In this document: piece after piece, positions 26,249-35,104 of the stretch
Layout: every line of letters starts with the position of its first letter
Numbering within the stretch: the first letter of the stretch is position 1
Assembly: GCF_001458295.1 (NCBI RefSeq)
Contig: NZ_CYUD01000003.1
Coordinates: forward strand, 124,001-188,000
Length of the DNA: 64,000 bases
From: Ruegeria denitrificans
GTDB taxonomy: Bacteria; Pseudomonadota; Alphaproteobacteria; Rhodobacterales; Rhodobacteraceae
Reading direction: 5' to 3'
Notes under the pieces: generated by a model
Told to the model about the DNA's origin: nothing
The model's input: only the letters and a program-made list of their open reading frames with translations
The model's database searches: none
Position numbers and translations under genes: made by a program

Positions 26249-26887
26249 TCAGAGGAGCGCGACTAGCAAACCGGCTTGCGCGCCCCAATAAAGCGGCCAG
26301 ACCAGATAAGGGGTGATCTTAAGGGCAGGGTGGTTGGGGGGCAGCAGAAACTTCTCGGTTGCCAGGATTAGGTCCGAAGCGATGAAGGCCAGGGCCGCAG
26401 GCAGGGCCCACCGCAATGTCCCGGTTTCGGGCAGGGACAGAACGGTAATCCCCATCCCTAGGATGATCGGGATATAGCCTAGCACGGGGATTTTGAGCTC
26501 TCCGGCCCGCGGGGTCAGCAGGGTAGCGGCAACAATGCCAAGAATGATGAGTGACCAGAAATATCCGGGCCGGTCGAAAATCAGGGCTAGATTGCTTGCA
26601 GGATGGGTCAGAAACAGGGCGACATAGGCCAGATGACCTGCGGCAAAAGCCCCGATTCCAGCCATAAAGGTGCTGTCCGTCTCGCGCGACAACAGTGCGT
26701 CGCCGATGGTGCAAAAAAACAGTGCGGCGACCAGAAGAAGCGGACTTGCACCCAGCAAGGCGATCACGGCCAGTAGGGCGACAGAGGCTGTCTTCAGCAC
26801 TGTTCGTAAGGTGCTGGCGGGGCGCGGTGACAACGGCAGATAAGCCACGGCACAGGCGGCTGCGAGCCAAAAAAGTACAGTCGTCAT
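26249..26887 (-). CDS. YhhN-family membrane protein (lysoplasmalogenase-like)
   Basis: A 212-residue protein with about eight predicted membrane helices, of the YhhN/TMEM86 family. Some members hydrolyse the vinyl-ether bond of lysoplasmalogens. Family marks are CTIGDALLS in the third helix region (Asp in membrane), GIGAFAAGHLAYV, and the final LILATEKFLLP ... PYLVWPLYWGAQ. A good AAGGGGG box precedes the ATG at 26885-26887. It is upstream of ftsY on the same strand with a 58-base gap. Whether this bacterium has the lipid substrate is not known. Confidence 0.88.
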   Translation of the reverse strand: MTTVLFWLAAACAVAYLPLSPRPASTLRTVLKTASVALLAVIALLGASPLLLVAALFFCTIGDALLSRETDSTFMAGIGAFAAGHLAYVALFLTHPASNLALIFDRPGYFWSLIILGIVAATLLTPRAGELKIPVLGYIPIILGMGITVLSLPETGTLRWALPAALAFIASDLILATEKFLLPPNHPALKITPYLVWPLYWGAQAGLLVALL

Positions 26888-27014
26888 GTAAATCCCCCTT
26901 GTTTTCCGCAGCTTGTGACAGCTTGTTGATTCAACTCAACCGGTGACGTTGAGGCAGGCGGTTCTGCGGAAATGGTGATTGGCACGGCGCAAGGGCTTCT
27001 GACACAATACAATC

Positions 27015-27410
27015 ATGCTCAGATTTCTTGCGATTCTTCTTTTGCTGCCCGCGTTTTCGGCGTCAGCCCAGTCGGCGTTGTCGGGGGCGGATTTCGATGA
27101 ATATACGCGGGGGAAAACCCTGTTTTATGGTTTTCAGGGGCAGGTTTACGGTGTCGAGCGATACCTGCCCAACCGACGCGTCATCTGGTCGTTTCTAGAT
27201 GGCGATTGCAAGCATGGCGTCTGGTACGAACAGGACGGTCAGATCTGTTTCATCTACGAAGACCGTTTGGATCCGCAATGCTGGCAGTTCACCCGGTCAG
27301 GGAACGGGCTGATTGCACAATTCGAAGGTGATCCGGAAGAAACAGAACTCTACGAGGCCGAGGATGTCGATGAAGAGATGATCTGTCATGGGCCGGATGT
27401 AGGCGTTTAA
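27015..27410 (+). CDS. Secreted small protein of unknown function
   Basis: A 131-residue protein with a clear signal peptide (LRFLAILLLLPAFSASAQS, cleavage after Ala near residue 18). The mature part holds the aromatic-rich segments TLFYGFQGQVYGVERYL and VIWSFLDGDCKHGVWYEQ, and four cysteines (DGDC, QICF, PQCW, MICH) that could form two disulfides. The strongly acidic C-terminus ends PDVGV. I recognise it as the kind of conserved periplasmic protein found in roseobacters, without a known role. It ends eight bases before the convergent xseA stop. Confidence 0.8.
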   Translation: MLRFLAILLLLPAFSASAQSALSGADFDEYTRGKTLFYGFQGQVYGVERYLPNRRVIWSFLDGDCKHGVWYEQDGQICFIYEDRLDPQCWQFTRSGNGLIAQFEGDPEETELYEAEDVDEEMICHGPDVGV

Positions 27411-27417
27411 GACGCGC

Positions 27418-28911
27418 TCAGAACAAAGAACCCTGATCCGGTGCGTCCTTTTTCGGTGTTTTCTTCGGTGCGGGTCGGTGGCCAGCAGTTTGACCGGTGG
27501 TGAGCACGCCATCGGCGAACTCGATCTGCAGTGAGTCATGCTGCGCAGCCTGAGCTTTCGTTGTGACAACCTGATCGTCGGCTCGGACTACGGTGTATCC
27601 ACGCTGTAACGTGGCCTTGTAGCTGAGCGTTTCGCGCAGGCGGTCCGTGGCGTCCAACTGTCGCCGCATCCGATCCAGGCGCGTTGTCTGGGCTGCATTC
27701 ATACGTTCCACCAGCCGGGTGACTGTCTGGCGTTGCATCTCGATCTCGCGCTGGATGGGCCGCAGAGATAGGCGCGAGGACAGGTTCCTCACCGCTTCCT
27801 GACGGCTTGAAACCAGATTGCGCAGGGTCGAAGGGCGCAGATGGGCGGACAGTTTCACCACTTGCAGATGACGGTTCTGTACGCCGCGTTCCAGCGCTGG
27901 GGTCAAGCGATCTGCAATTAAATCAAGTCGTTGTCGAGGGTTGTTCAATAGGCTGTCCGGACGTGGCAACGCGCGGGACAGATCGCGCAGGCGCTGCGAG
28001 CGCCGTTGGACCGCATCTGTTGCGGCACGGGACAGACGTGCACCTTGTTCGCCCGTCCAAGCCAGCAGCTCTATCCGCACGGGCACGGCCAGTTCGGCGG
28101 CCGCAGTCGGAGTAGGCGCGCGACGGTCCGAGACATAGTCGATCAGCGTCGTATCCGTCTCATGCCCAACGGCCGAGATCAGCGGGATATCTGATCCCGC
28201 AGCGGCGCGAGCGACGATTTCCTCGTTAAAGCCCCACAGGTCTTCGATCGACCCGCCACCTCGGGCGACGATGATCAGATCGGGGCGGGGCAAAGCGCCT
28301 CCGGGCGTCAGTTGGTTGAAGCCGTTGATCGCATTCGCAACTTCTGGGGCGCAGTTCGATCCCTGCACGGCAACTGGCCAGATCAGAACCTTGCGCGGGA
28401 ACCGATCCCGCAAACGGTGCAGAATGTCCCGTATGACCGCCCCTGATGGAGAGGTCACAACACCGATAACCTTCGGCAGGTAAGGCAAGGGTTTCTTACG
28501 CTCGGGATCAAACAGCCCCTCGGCCTCAAGCTGTTTCTTGCGTTTCTCCAGCAACGCCATCAGCGCACCTTGCCCGGCAACGGCGACCTCGTCGACGTTC
28601 AGGTTGTATTTCGACTGCGCGCCAAAGGCGGTCAGACGTCCGGTAACGACAACCTCAAGCCCTTCTTCGGGGACAACGGACAGGTTTGAGACCTGACCTT
28701 TCCACGTGGTGCAGGCCAGCACGTTCCGATCATCCTTGATGTCGTAATACAGATGCCCTGACCGTGCTTTGAACACGCGCCCGACCTCGCCGCGCACACG
28801 GATCCGGCCAAACGTGCCTTCGAGCGTGCGTTTCACCTCGCCCGAGATGTCCGAGACGGTGTATTCAGGGGTGTTTTGGCCGGGAATGGGGTCGTCAAGC
28901 AGGTCGGACAT
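27418..28911 (-). CDS. xseA: Exodeoxyribonuclease VII large subunit
   Basis: XseA is the large subunit of exonuclease VII, which degrades single-stranded DNA from both ends. The 497-residue protein opens with an OB fold (YTVSDISGEVKRTLEGTFGRIRVRGEV), then the catalytic core with KVIGVVTSPSGAVIRDI, ARGGGSIEDLWGFN and SAVGHETDTTLIDYVSDRRAPTPTAAAE, and finally a long coiled-coil helix region. I start at the ATG at 28909-28911, which matches family starts; the open frame runs 289 codons further but that stretch is antisense to purD. It is divergent from purD. Confidence 0.97.
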   Translation of the reverse strand: MSDLLDDPIPGQNTPEYTVSDISGEVKRTLEGTFGRIRVRGEVGRVFKARSGHLYYDIKDDRNVLACTTWKGQVSNLSVVPEEGLEVVVTGRLTAFGAQSKYNLNVDEVAVAGQGALMALLEKRKKQLEAEGLFDPERKKPLPYLPKVIGVVTSPSGAVIRDILHRLRDRFPRKVLIWPVAVQGSNCAPEVANAINGFNQLTPGGALPRPDLIIVARGGGSIEDLWGFNEEIVARAAAGSDIPLISAVGHETDTTLIDYVSDRRAPTPTAAAELAVPVRIELLAWTGEQGARLSRAATDAVQRRSQRLRDLSRALPRPDSLLNNPRQRLDLIADRLTPALERGVQNRHLQVVKLSAHLRPSTLRNLVSSRQEAVRNLSSRLSLRPIQREIEMQRQTVTRLVERMNAAQTTRLDRMRRQLDATDRLRETLSYKATLQRGYTVVRADDQVVTTKAQAAQHDSLQIEFADGVLTTGQTAGHRPAPKKTPKKDAPDQGSLF

Positions 28912-28986
28912 TTCAGCGCCTTGTGTCAAATGCCCGGCCAGCTTAGAACGCCCGCAAGGCGAGGCCAAGCAGATCGGAGAGCATTC

Positions 28987-30249
28987 ATGAATATCCTTAT
29001 TCTCGGCAGTGGTGGGCGGGAACACAGCCTGGCCTGGGCGGTGATGCAGAACCCCAAATGTGACCGCCTGATCGTGGCTCCCGGCAATGCCGGGATTGCG
29101 CAGATCGCTGATTGCGCCGCACTGGATATCGAGAACGGTGGCGACGTCGTCAGTTTTGCCGAAGAAAACGCGATTGATTTCGTGATTGTCGGCCCCGAAG
29201 CGCCCTTGGCTGCAGGTGTGGCGGATCGACTTCGTGAGGCGGGCGTGTTGGTTTTTGGGCCTTCTGCGGCGGCAGCCCAGTTGGAGGCGTCGAAAAGTTT
29301 CACCAAGGAAATCTGCGATGCGTCGGGCGCACCGACCGCAGCCTATGCGCGGTTTACCGAAGCTGAACCAGCCAAAGCCTATATTCGCGAACAAGGGGCT
29401 CCGATTGTCGTCAAGGCCGACGGATTGGCCGCAGGCAAGGGCGTGATCGTGGCGATGGATGACCAAACCGCTTTGGACGCTATCGACGATATGTTCGGTG
29501 GCGCGTTTGGCGGGGCTGGGGCTGAGGTGGTCATCGAAGAGTTCATGGACGGCGAAGAGGCGTCTTTGTTCGTGCTGTGTGATGGTGAGAACATCCTGTC
29601 CGTCGGCACCGCACAGGACCACAAGCGCGTGGGAGAAGGTGATACCGGCCTGAACACCGGCGGTATGGGAGCGTATTCTCCGGCACCAGTTCTGAGCGCC
29701 GAGATCGAAGAGCGCGCGATGGAAGATATCGTCAAGCCTACCGTTGCTGAGATGAAGCGTCGCGGTATGCCGTTTCAAGGTGTGCTCTATGCTGGTTTGA
29801 TGATCAAGGACGGCCAGCCCCGCCTTGTGGAATACAACGTGCGTTTTGGTGATCCCGAATGCCAGGTTCTAATGATGCGCCTTGGCGCTCAGGCGATGGA
29901 CCTGATGCATGCCGCAGCCGAAGGTCGGTTGGGCGAGGCGCGGGTGAACTGGGCGGATGATCATGCTTTGACTGTGGTGATGGCTGCGAATGGTTATCCA
30001 GGATCGTATGAAAAAGGTAGCGTGATAAACGGTCTGGAAGGTTTTCCTGAAGATAGCGGGAATATGGTGTTCCATGCTGGAACCAAAGCTTCGGGGGGGC
30101 AAATTGTGGCCTCGGGCGGCCGCGTTCTGAACGTCACCGCGCGCGGTGGCTCGTTGCAGGAGGCACGGGATCGTGCCTATGGGGCGGTTGACGGTATTGA
30201 CTGGCCTGATGGGTTCTTTCGCCGCGATATCGGCTGGCGGGCGCTGTAA
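28987..30249 (+). CDS. purD: Phosphoribosylamine-glycine ligase (GAR synthetase)
   Basis: PurD joins phosphoribosylamine and glycine in purine synthesis. The 420-residue ATP-grasp protein begins NILILGSGGREHSLAWAV and has VVKADGLAAGKGVIVAMD, the LLSFGTAQDHKR-like ILSVGTAQDHKRVGEGDTG, NTGGMGAYSPAP and LVEYNVRFGDPECQ, all canonical. A GGAG box lies eight bases before the ATG at 28987. The open frame upstream overlaps xseA and is not used. A hairpin follows the gene at 30312-30333. Confidence 0.98.
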   Translation: MNILILGSGGREHSLAWAVMQNPKCDRLIVAPGNAGIAQIADCAALDIENGGDVVSFAEENAIDFVIVGPEAPLAAGVADRLREAGVLVFGPSAAAAQLEASKSFTKEICDASGAPTAAYARFTEAEPAKAYIREQGAPIVVKADGLAAGKGVIVAMDDQTALDAIDDMFGGAFGGAGAEVVIEEFMDGEEASLFVLCDGENILSVGTAQDHKRVGEGDTGLNTGGMGAYSPAPVLSAEIEERAMEDIVKPTVAEMKRRGMPFQGVLYAGLMIKDGQPRLVEYNVRFGDPECQVLMMRLGAQAMDLMHAAAEGRLGEARVNWADDHALTVVMAANGYPGSYEKGSVINGLEGFPEDSGNMVFHAGTKASGGQIVASGGRVLNVTARGGSLQEARDRAYGAVDGIDWPDGFFRRDIGWRAL

Positions 30250-30311
30250 ACCAAAAGGCTCACGCGCTCTGACGCTGCATCAAAGATGCGTCGCCAAAGG
30301 CTTTGGGCCGG

Positions 30312-30333
30312 GCAGCCCGCCGACGCGGGCTGC
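30312..30333. terminator. Strong hairpin between convergent purD and FG-GAP gene
   Basis: Perfect nine-base stem GCAGCCCGC / GCGGGCTGC with a CGAC loop between two converging genes. The following sequence (GGTCGGTTCTATT) has only a poor T run, so it is a likely but imperfect terminator. Confidence 0.6.
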
Positions 30334-30344
30334 GGTCGGTTCTA

Positions 30345-31126
30345 TTAGGGGCAGGTTAGAGCCCATTTCATTGCAGTAGGGGTGAAGGGCAGTAGTTCCT
30401 GTTGTTTCCAGCCATCGTCGTAACTGACACTGACAATGTTGCTCCAGTCGGCGTTGACCACAATCATCTCACGGTTTCCTCTGCATTTGCGAATGCCGCC
30501 GGTGATGAAATCTTCACCGATCCGGTGATTGGTCAGACCGGGCAGAGTTGCGATCTCGGTTAGTGCGCCATTCTGAAAGCGCCAGATCCGCAGGGTTTTG
30601 GCCAGATGGGGTCGGTCGATGTAAGCGATCTCGACTAGACCATCGCCATCCAGATCTGCTGCACCGATTGGGGCGAGCCAGCGGAAACGGGTCCCTATGT
30701 GGGGCGTGGCGGCGATCTTTTTTCCGCGTGCATCATAGATTGCGAGTTGTGCCCCGGTATGGACGCTGGACTCTACGACGATTACTTCGAATCTGCCGTC
30801 GAGATCAACGTCGACAATACGTGGCGCGATGTCTTCGAAGACGCGATCAAGCGGTAACTTGATGGTCAGAGCCGAGCGCCTATAGAGCAGGGTTGCCGTC
30901 AGCCCCTGCGCCGCGTTGCTAACGGTGATCTCAAGCGCGCCGTATTCAACGTCATCCCCAAGAACGCCATGGGTATAACGGTTAGTCGGGTCGGTAAATC
31001 GGGCAGAAGTAATAGTGTCGGCAACGGCAGGTATTGCCCCCGCAAGCCACAAGCTCGACGCCAGCATCGCGCCGCGAACCCGACGTCGCCACTGGCGAAC
31101 GGGCAAACGCGGCGCTTGGGAAAGCA

Positions 31127-31127
<1 letters not shown>
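30345..31127 (-). CDS. Secreted FG-GAP/VCBS-repeat protein
   Basis: A 260-residue exported protein. The N-terminus has a basic stretch with two arginines (QWRRRVRGAML) before a hydrophobic core ending PAVADT, a Sec or possibly Tat-like signal. The mature part is beta-propeller-like with FG-GAP calcium-type loops: DVDLDGRFEVIV and GAADLDGDGLVEIAYID. The start overlaps the ferredoxin stop by one base (TGATG at 31125-31129), so the two genes are coupled. Its role is unknown; a cell-surface or periplasmic binding protein is the usual guess. Confidence 0.82.
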
Positions 31128-31949
<822 letters not shown>

Positions 31950-31953
31950 GTCA

Positions 31954-32715
31954 CTAGCGGCAAACAGATCCACTGCGGCGGTGCGCCGTGTCAAAATGGA
32001 AATGCCCTTTGTGATAACGGTCAGCGTCAGGGCCCAGCACCGTGCCGAACAGACCGCAAGCACCAGCGTGAAGCTCGTGCATAACATCGCTTGTTTCTTC
32101 GCCAGTCCAACCGTCGCGCACGGTGATCACGGTGCCATCCGCCAGTATGAAGGATGAGATATCAATTGCACGGCCCCGGGCGTGTTCTGACATCCGCGCA
32201 TATGGCTGGTTGTTTTGTGTTTTGCACGCGTAGTGACCAGCCAGACGTATTCCTTTCAAACCGCCGCCCTGATCCGCAAAGGCCGGTTTGGCCGTGCTTT
32301 CCAGCCATGTCTTAAGGGTAATGGCCGTTTCGCAATCCATCAGCGCCAACTGGCTGAGAAAGATGTCGGACACCACACGGATGCGCACCGGTTCGATAAT
32401 GCCGCATCCCTGAAACTTTCCTCTAAAGGGCTTTCGATTCTCGCCGATTATAGTCCAATCACCACATACCGCACCACGATCGCGCATCCGTTCACGACCG
32501 ATTTCGATCTGACGAAACTTGCAAGGACGCAGTCGCGGTCTGGGGGAGGCTGTCAGTTCCCGTTTTGCCGGAGAGGCGGCTGGATCTTCTTCTAAGACTT
32601 CGGCCGGTTCAAACACCACGAGTTCGGATGTCGGAATCTGTGAGTGGTCGTCACAATCTGGTGCTGCACCCGCCGCGCCAGAACAGAGAACAAGAAAGGT
32701 AACCAAAATACGCAT
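31954..32715 (-). CDS. Extensin-family periplasmic protein
   Basis: A 253-residue exported protein with a signal peptide (RILVTFLVLCSGAAGAAPD). The C-terminal 180 residues match the bacterial extensin-like family (PF06904), related to D-Ala-D-Ala metallopeptidase folds: the motifs MSEHARGRAIDISSF and YHKGHFHFDTAH carry candidate zinc ligands His/Asp/His. Cysteines in DWTIIGENR-flanking and CGIIEP segments suggest disulfides. Activity on cell wall is plausible but not shown for this family. It lies four bases past the dnaE2 remnant, convergent with it. Confidence 0.88.
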   Translation of the reverse strand: MRILVTFLVLCSGAAGAAPDCDDHSQIPTSELVVFEPAEVLEEDPAASPAKRELTASPRPRLRPCKFRQIEIGRERMRDRGAVCGDWTIIGENRKPFRGKFQGCGIIEPVRIRVVSDIFLSQLALMDCETAITLKTWLESTAKPAFADQGGGLKGIRLAGHYACKTQNNQPYARMSEHARGRAIDISSFILADGTVITVRDGWTGEETSDVMHELHAGACGLFGTVLGPDADRYHKGHFHFDTAHRRSGSVCR

Positions 32716-33008
32716 AAAATCAGTGTCCTACAGGGTCATATTAAAGTCTATTGACTGATCTCAAGGTATTAATGACCTGGGTATCGGGCAGGGTTATGAC
32801 TTTTCTTCTTCGGCTTAAAGGCAAACTATAACAAGGATTTCTTGTTCCCGAAACAGGATGCTCTGACCCCACTCATAAGGATTGTTTGCGTGAAATTTGG
32901 TGCGGTACGAGCAACCGATCCGAGTTTTGGAACGCGCTGTGCAATTGAAAGAGGGTTTGGGCAATACCTGTTAGATAGGGGCCAGGATAGCCAAGCCGTA
33001 TTTTGATC
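32716..33008. other. A+T-rich intergenic stretch left of the sulfotransferase gene
   Basis: This 293-base gap has noticeably more A/T than the surrounding genes, no credible gene and no clear repeat. It includes the promoter region of the extensin-family gene on its left side. I could not recognise a transposase fragment in any frame. Confidence 0.5.
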
Positions 33009-33773
33009 CTACTCAAGAAAGAATTTCGGATCATATCCTAGTTTTCTGCAGTCATCCCCTCGATACTTCACAAATCTAGCGATTTGTTCCTCACTCAAAT
33101 AATCTCTGAAGTTCTTGAGCTTTTGCTTCCAAAAAAACCTGCCATTCAACTGAGTGGTCGATTTCGCACTCTTGATACCCTGGTTTAGATCGAAGCGCTT
33201 CAAGCCCACCCAGTCATTGAGAAAAGACAAAGTGGAATAGGAATCCTCCATTAAGTCTTCGTAGCGGATTAATTTGACGTTCGGGTTCTTCTCAGCACGA
33301 TCCTTCCAGGTAAAGTTGTGCTGGAAATATGAGCCGGAGACAGGGAAGGTATGAACGTGACCCAAGACAATGAAAGCTGAGAGGTACTGATCCAGAATCT
33401 CGCTCCCCTTGATTTCATCCACACTTGAAAAAGGAATTGGGGCTTTTTTTCTTACGTTCTCCGATATGAAATTCATATAGGACAGGAATACGTCCAGTGG
33501 ATTTCTGCGTATGTGGATTACGTTATTTGTATTAAACTCAATCCCATCTTGCTCTCGGATAAAGTTTAATCCGTGATATTTATAGAATCTTACTTTTCGC
33601 GAACCCTGAGGGGTATCGGTCAGATTTTCTTCAAAATATTTTGCGTTTCCAATGGGGTTCCCGTGAAGACCCGGAACTGTATCAGGGTTAGCTGCGAAAG
33701 CTCCGGCAATAATGTAACGAACCCAGGTGTTTCCGGATTTTGGAAACGAGTAAATTCCGATTGTCTTATTCAT
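33009..33773 (-). CDS. Sulfotransferase domain protein, probably acquired
   Basis: A 254-residue PAPS-dependent sulfotransferase-fold protein. The 5-prime phosphosulfate loop is YSFPKSGNTWVRYIIAG at residues 8-24 and the 3-prime phosphate-binding segment is IHIRRNPLDVFLSYMNF near residues 86-102. An acidic RYEDLMED appears at about residue 176, as in cytosolic-type enzymes. The C-terminus ends CRKLGYDPKFFLE, like sulfotransferases working on glycans or lipids. Codon and base use are visibly A+T-rich compared with all neighbours, and A+T-rich non-coding DNA flanks it on both sides, which points to horizontal transfer. The acceptor is unknown. Confidence 0.88.
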   Translation of the reverse strand: MNKTIGIYSFPKSGNTWVRYIIAGAFAANPDTVPGLHGNPIGNAKYFEENLTDTPQGSRKVRFYKYHGLNFIREQDGIEFNTNNVIHIRRNPLDVFLSYMNFISENVRKKAPIPFSSVDEIKGSEILDQYLSAFIVLGHVHTFPVSGSYFQHNFTWKDRAEKNPNVKLIRYEDLMEDSYSTLSFLNDWVGLKRFDLNQGIKSAKSTTQLNGRFFWKQKLKNFRDYLSEEQIARFVKYRGDDCRKLGYDPKFFLE

Positions 33774-34068
33774 TGTTGGGGTGCTCTGGATGCAAGTTAT
33801 AGACTGGGCTTTATCGAAACCCGAGTGAATGGTCTAGTCCGGCCCGCTTACCAGACACAATTCTCACGCATTTTCTAGGTCTATCTACAGGGCGCGGATC
33901 TTTGGCCCATGCTTCGATTTAAGGCAGCGCGAATGAATCCAACCCGGAATCCAGGATTGGCGAAGCGCGGAAGTTCATTGCGGGAACACTTCTTTTCCGT
34001 CAACGCTCTTGCAGCATCATCCTCTGGCGACTTTGCTGTGCAAAAAATTCTGGGCTGAGAGTTGGCGG
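33774..34068. other. Intergenic stretch right of the sulfotransferase gene
   Basis: This 295-base gap holds no credible gene in any frame and no recognisable mobile-element end. Composition shifts from A+T-rich near the sulfotransferase start to ordinary near the GST gene, consistent with a boundary of an acquired segment. Confidence 0.4.
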
Positions 34069-34758
34069 TTAACGTTTAAACAAGGTCTCCTGCGCCTGCT
34101 TACCCCGATGATCCCCGCGTAATTCTGCATACAGCGCGCGACCGGCCTGAACGCCGGGGCGCCTGCTGACCGCTTCCAACCAGCGGGTAAAGTGGGGTTT
34201 ATCCTCAAGCACTTGCTGCTGTCCTTCCCACAAGCTCGCCCAGCCCCAGATAGATATGTCCGCGATCGAATAGAAGTCACCTGCGACATATTCATGGTCA
34301 GCCAGACGACGATCAAGAACGCCGTACAAACGTCCGACCTCGGAGCGATATCGATCCTGGGCGTACGGCAAATCCTGCGGCGGGTCCATGTAGGGCGCAT
34401 ATTTCAGAAAATGATGCGCCTGACCGGCCATCGGGCCAACACCACCCATCTGCCACATCAGCCATTCTTCAACTGCGATCCGGTCACGCTCGGTCTTGCC
34501 GTAAAAGCGTCCGGTCTTGCGGGCGAGATACATCAGGATTGCCCCACTTTCGAACACTGAAACGGGCGCTCCGTCCGGACCATCCGGGTCGACGATGGCG
34601 GGCATGCGGTTGTTTGGCGAAATCTTCAGGAACTCAGGTTCGAACTGGTCGCCCTTGCCGATATTGATCAGATGAGTGGTGTAGGGCAGCTCCATCTCTT
34701 CCAAAGCGATGGACGCTTTCCAGCCATTTGGCGTGGGCCAGAAATACAGGTCGATCAT
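34069..34758 (-). CDS. Glutathione S-transferase, YfcG/GstN-like
   Basis: A 229-residue GST-fold protein beginning IDLYFWPTPNGWKASIALEEM, the pattern of the YfcG/Ure2p-like (Nu) class, in which Thr-Pro-Asn-Gly replaces a catalytic Ser/Tyr and disulfide-bond reductase activity is known. SPNNRMPAIVDPDG and SVFESGAILMYLARK give the glutathione site. The C-terminal helical domain contains MGGVGPMAGQAHHF, also typical for the class. I start at the ATG at 34756-34758; the open frame upstream adds 39 codons without homology. It is divergent from the riboswitch-metZ unit. Confidence 0.9.
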   Translation of the reverse strand: MIDLYFWPTPNGWKASIALEEMELPYTTHLINIGKGDQFEPEFLKISPNNRMPAIVDPDGPDGAPVSVFESGAILMYLARKTGRFYGKTERDRIAVEEWLMWQMGGVGPMAGQAHHFLKYAPYMDPPQDLPYAQDRYRSEVGRLYGVLDRRLADHEYVAGDFYSIADISIWGWASLWEGQQQVLEDKPHFTRWLEAVSRRPGVQAGRALYAELRGDHRGKQAQETLFKR

Positions 34759-34970
34759 GACGTCTCCTAAGGTTGAGGAGATCATGAAGCTTTCTGTGTC
34801 AACGGCAAGAGCCCATTGCTGAAGGCAAAAGCAAAAAGCTGTTACCAGCGGCGGAAAATACACGACAAGCGCCAATTAGAATGCCCGGTAGGTCGGCTAT
34901 TACAGAATCGCGAAGTTGCCCTTGTCAGGGTTGACGTGAAAGCGAACGCGGCGTAAGGGCAACACCACTA
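34759..34970. promoter_or_regulatory. Divergent promoter region of GST and metZ
   Basis: This non-coding stretch separates the GST gene from the metZ leader. It has a perfect nine-base inverted repeat GTTGCCCTT (34915-34923) / AAGGGCAAC (34955-34963) with a 31-base spacer. Inside the spacer lies TTGACG (34931-34936), and TAAGGG is 17 bases further on, which is a possible sigma-70 promoter for metZ. The repeat could be an operator around that promoter or a leader hairpin. This is inference from spacing only. Confidence 0.4.
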
Positions 34971-35023
34971 CGTGGCGATTTGTTACCGGATTGCGGGCCA
35001 CGCTAAACAAAACCGCTAAAAGG
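34971..35023 (+). promoter_or_regulatory. SAM-II riboswitch upstream of metZ
   Basis: The leader matches the SAM-II (metA motif) class, an H-type pseudoknot of about 52 bases that binds S-adenosylmethionine. P1 is CGTGGC (34971-34976) with GCCACG (34997-35002). The loop carries GATTTGTTACCGGATTGCGG, close to the class pattern. The 3-prime part has CGCTAAAAGG (35014-35023), the conserved end. GCGG (34993-34996) can pair with CCGC (35013-35016) as part of P2. The downstream gene metZ is a classic target in alphaproteobacteria, so high SAM should lower methionine synthesis. Confidence 0.85.
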
Positions 35024-35069
35024 TCAGGATGAAAGGCCCCTTTCGCTTGACCGCGTCTGGGGTTTTTTT
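35022..35069 (+). terminator. Candidate expression platform: terminator with overlapping antiterminator
   Basis: A terminator can form from CCCC (35037-35040) with GGGG (35059-35062), an inner CGC/GCG pair set (35044-35046 with 35053-35055), and seven T residues at 35063-35069. A competing hairpin pairs GGTCA (35022-35026) with TGACC (35048-35052) and GAAAG (35031-35035) with CTTTC (35040-35044). GG of the riboswitch 3-prime end is shared with the competing hairpin, so ligand binding would free the terminator. The pairing is read from sequence; the mechanism is inferred. Confidence 0.6.
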
Positions 35070-35104
35070 GATGCCCTTGCCAGTCAAGGGTCGAGAGGAA
35101 TGAC

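Noticed and set aside
28912..29778. N-terminal extension of the xseA frame by 289 codons
   Set aside because: It lies opposite purD and has no homology; the family start is at 28909-28911.
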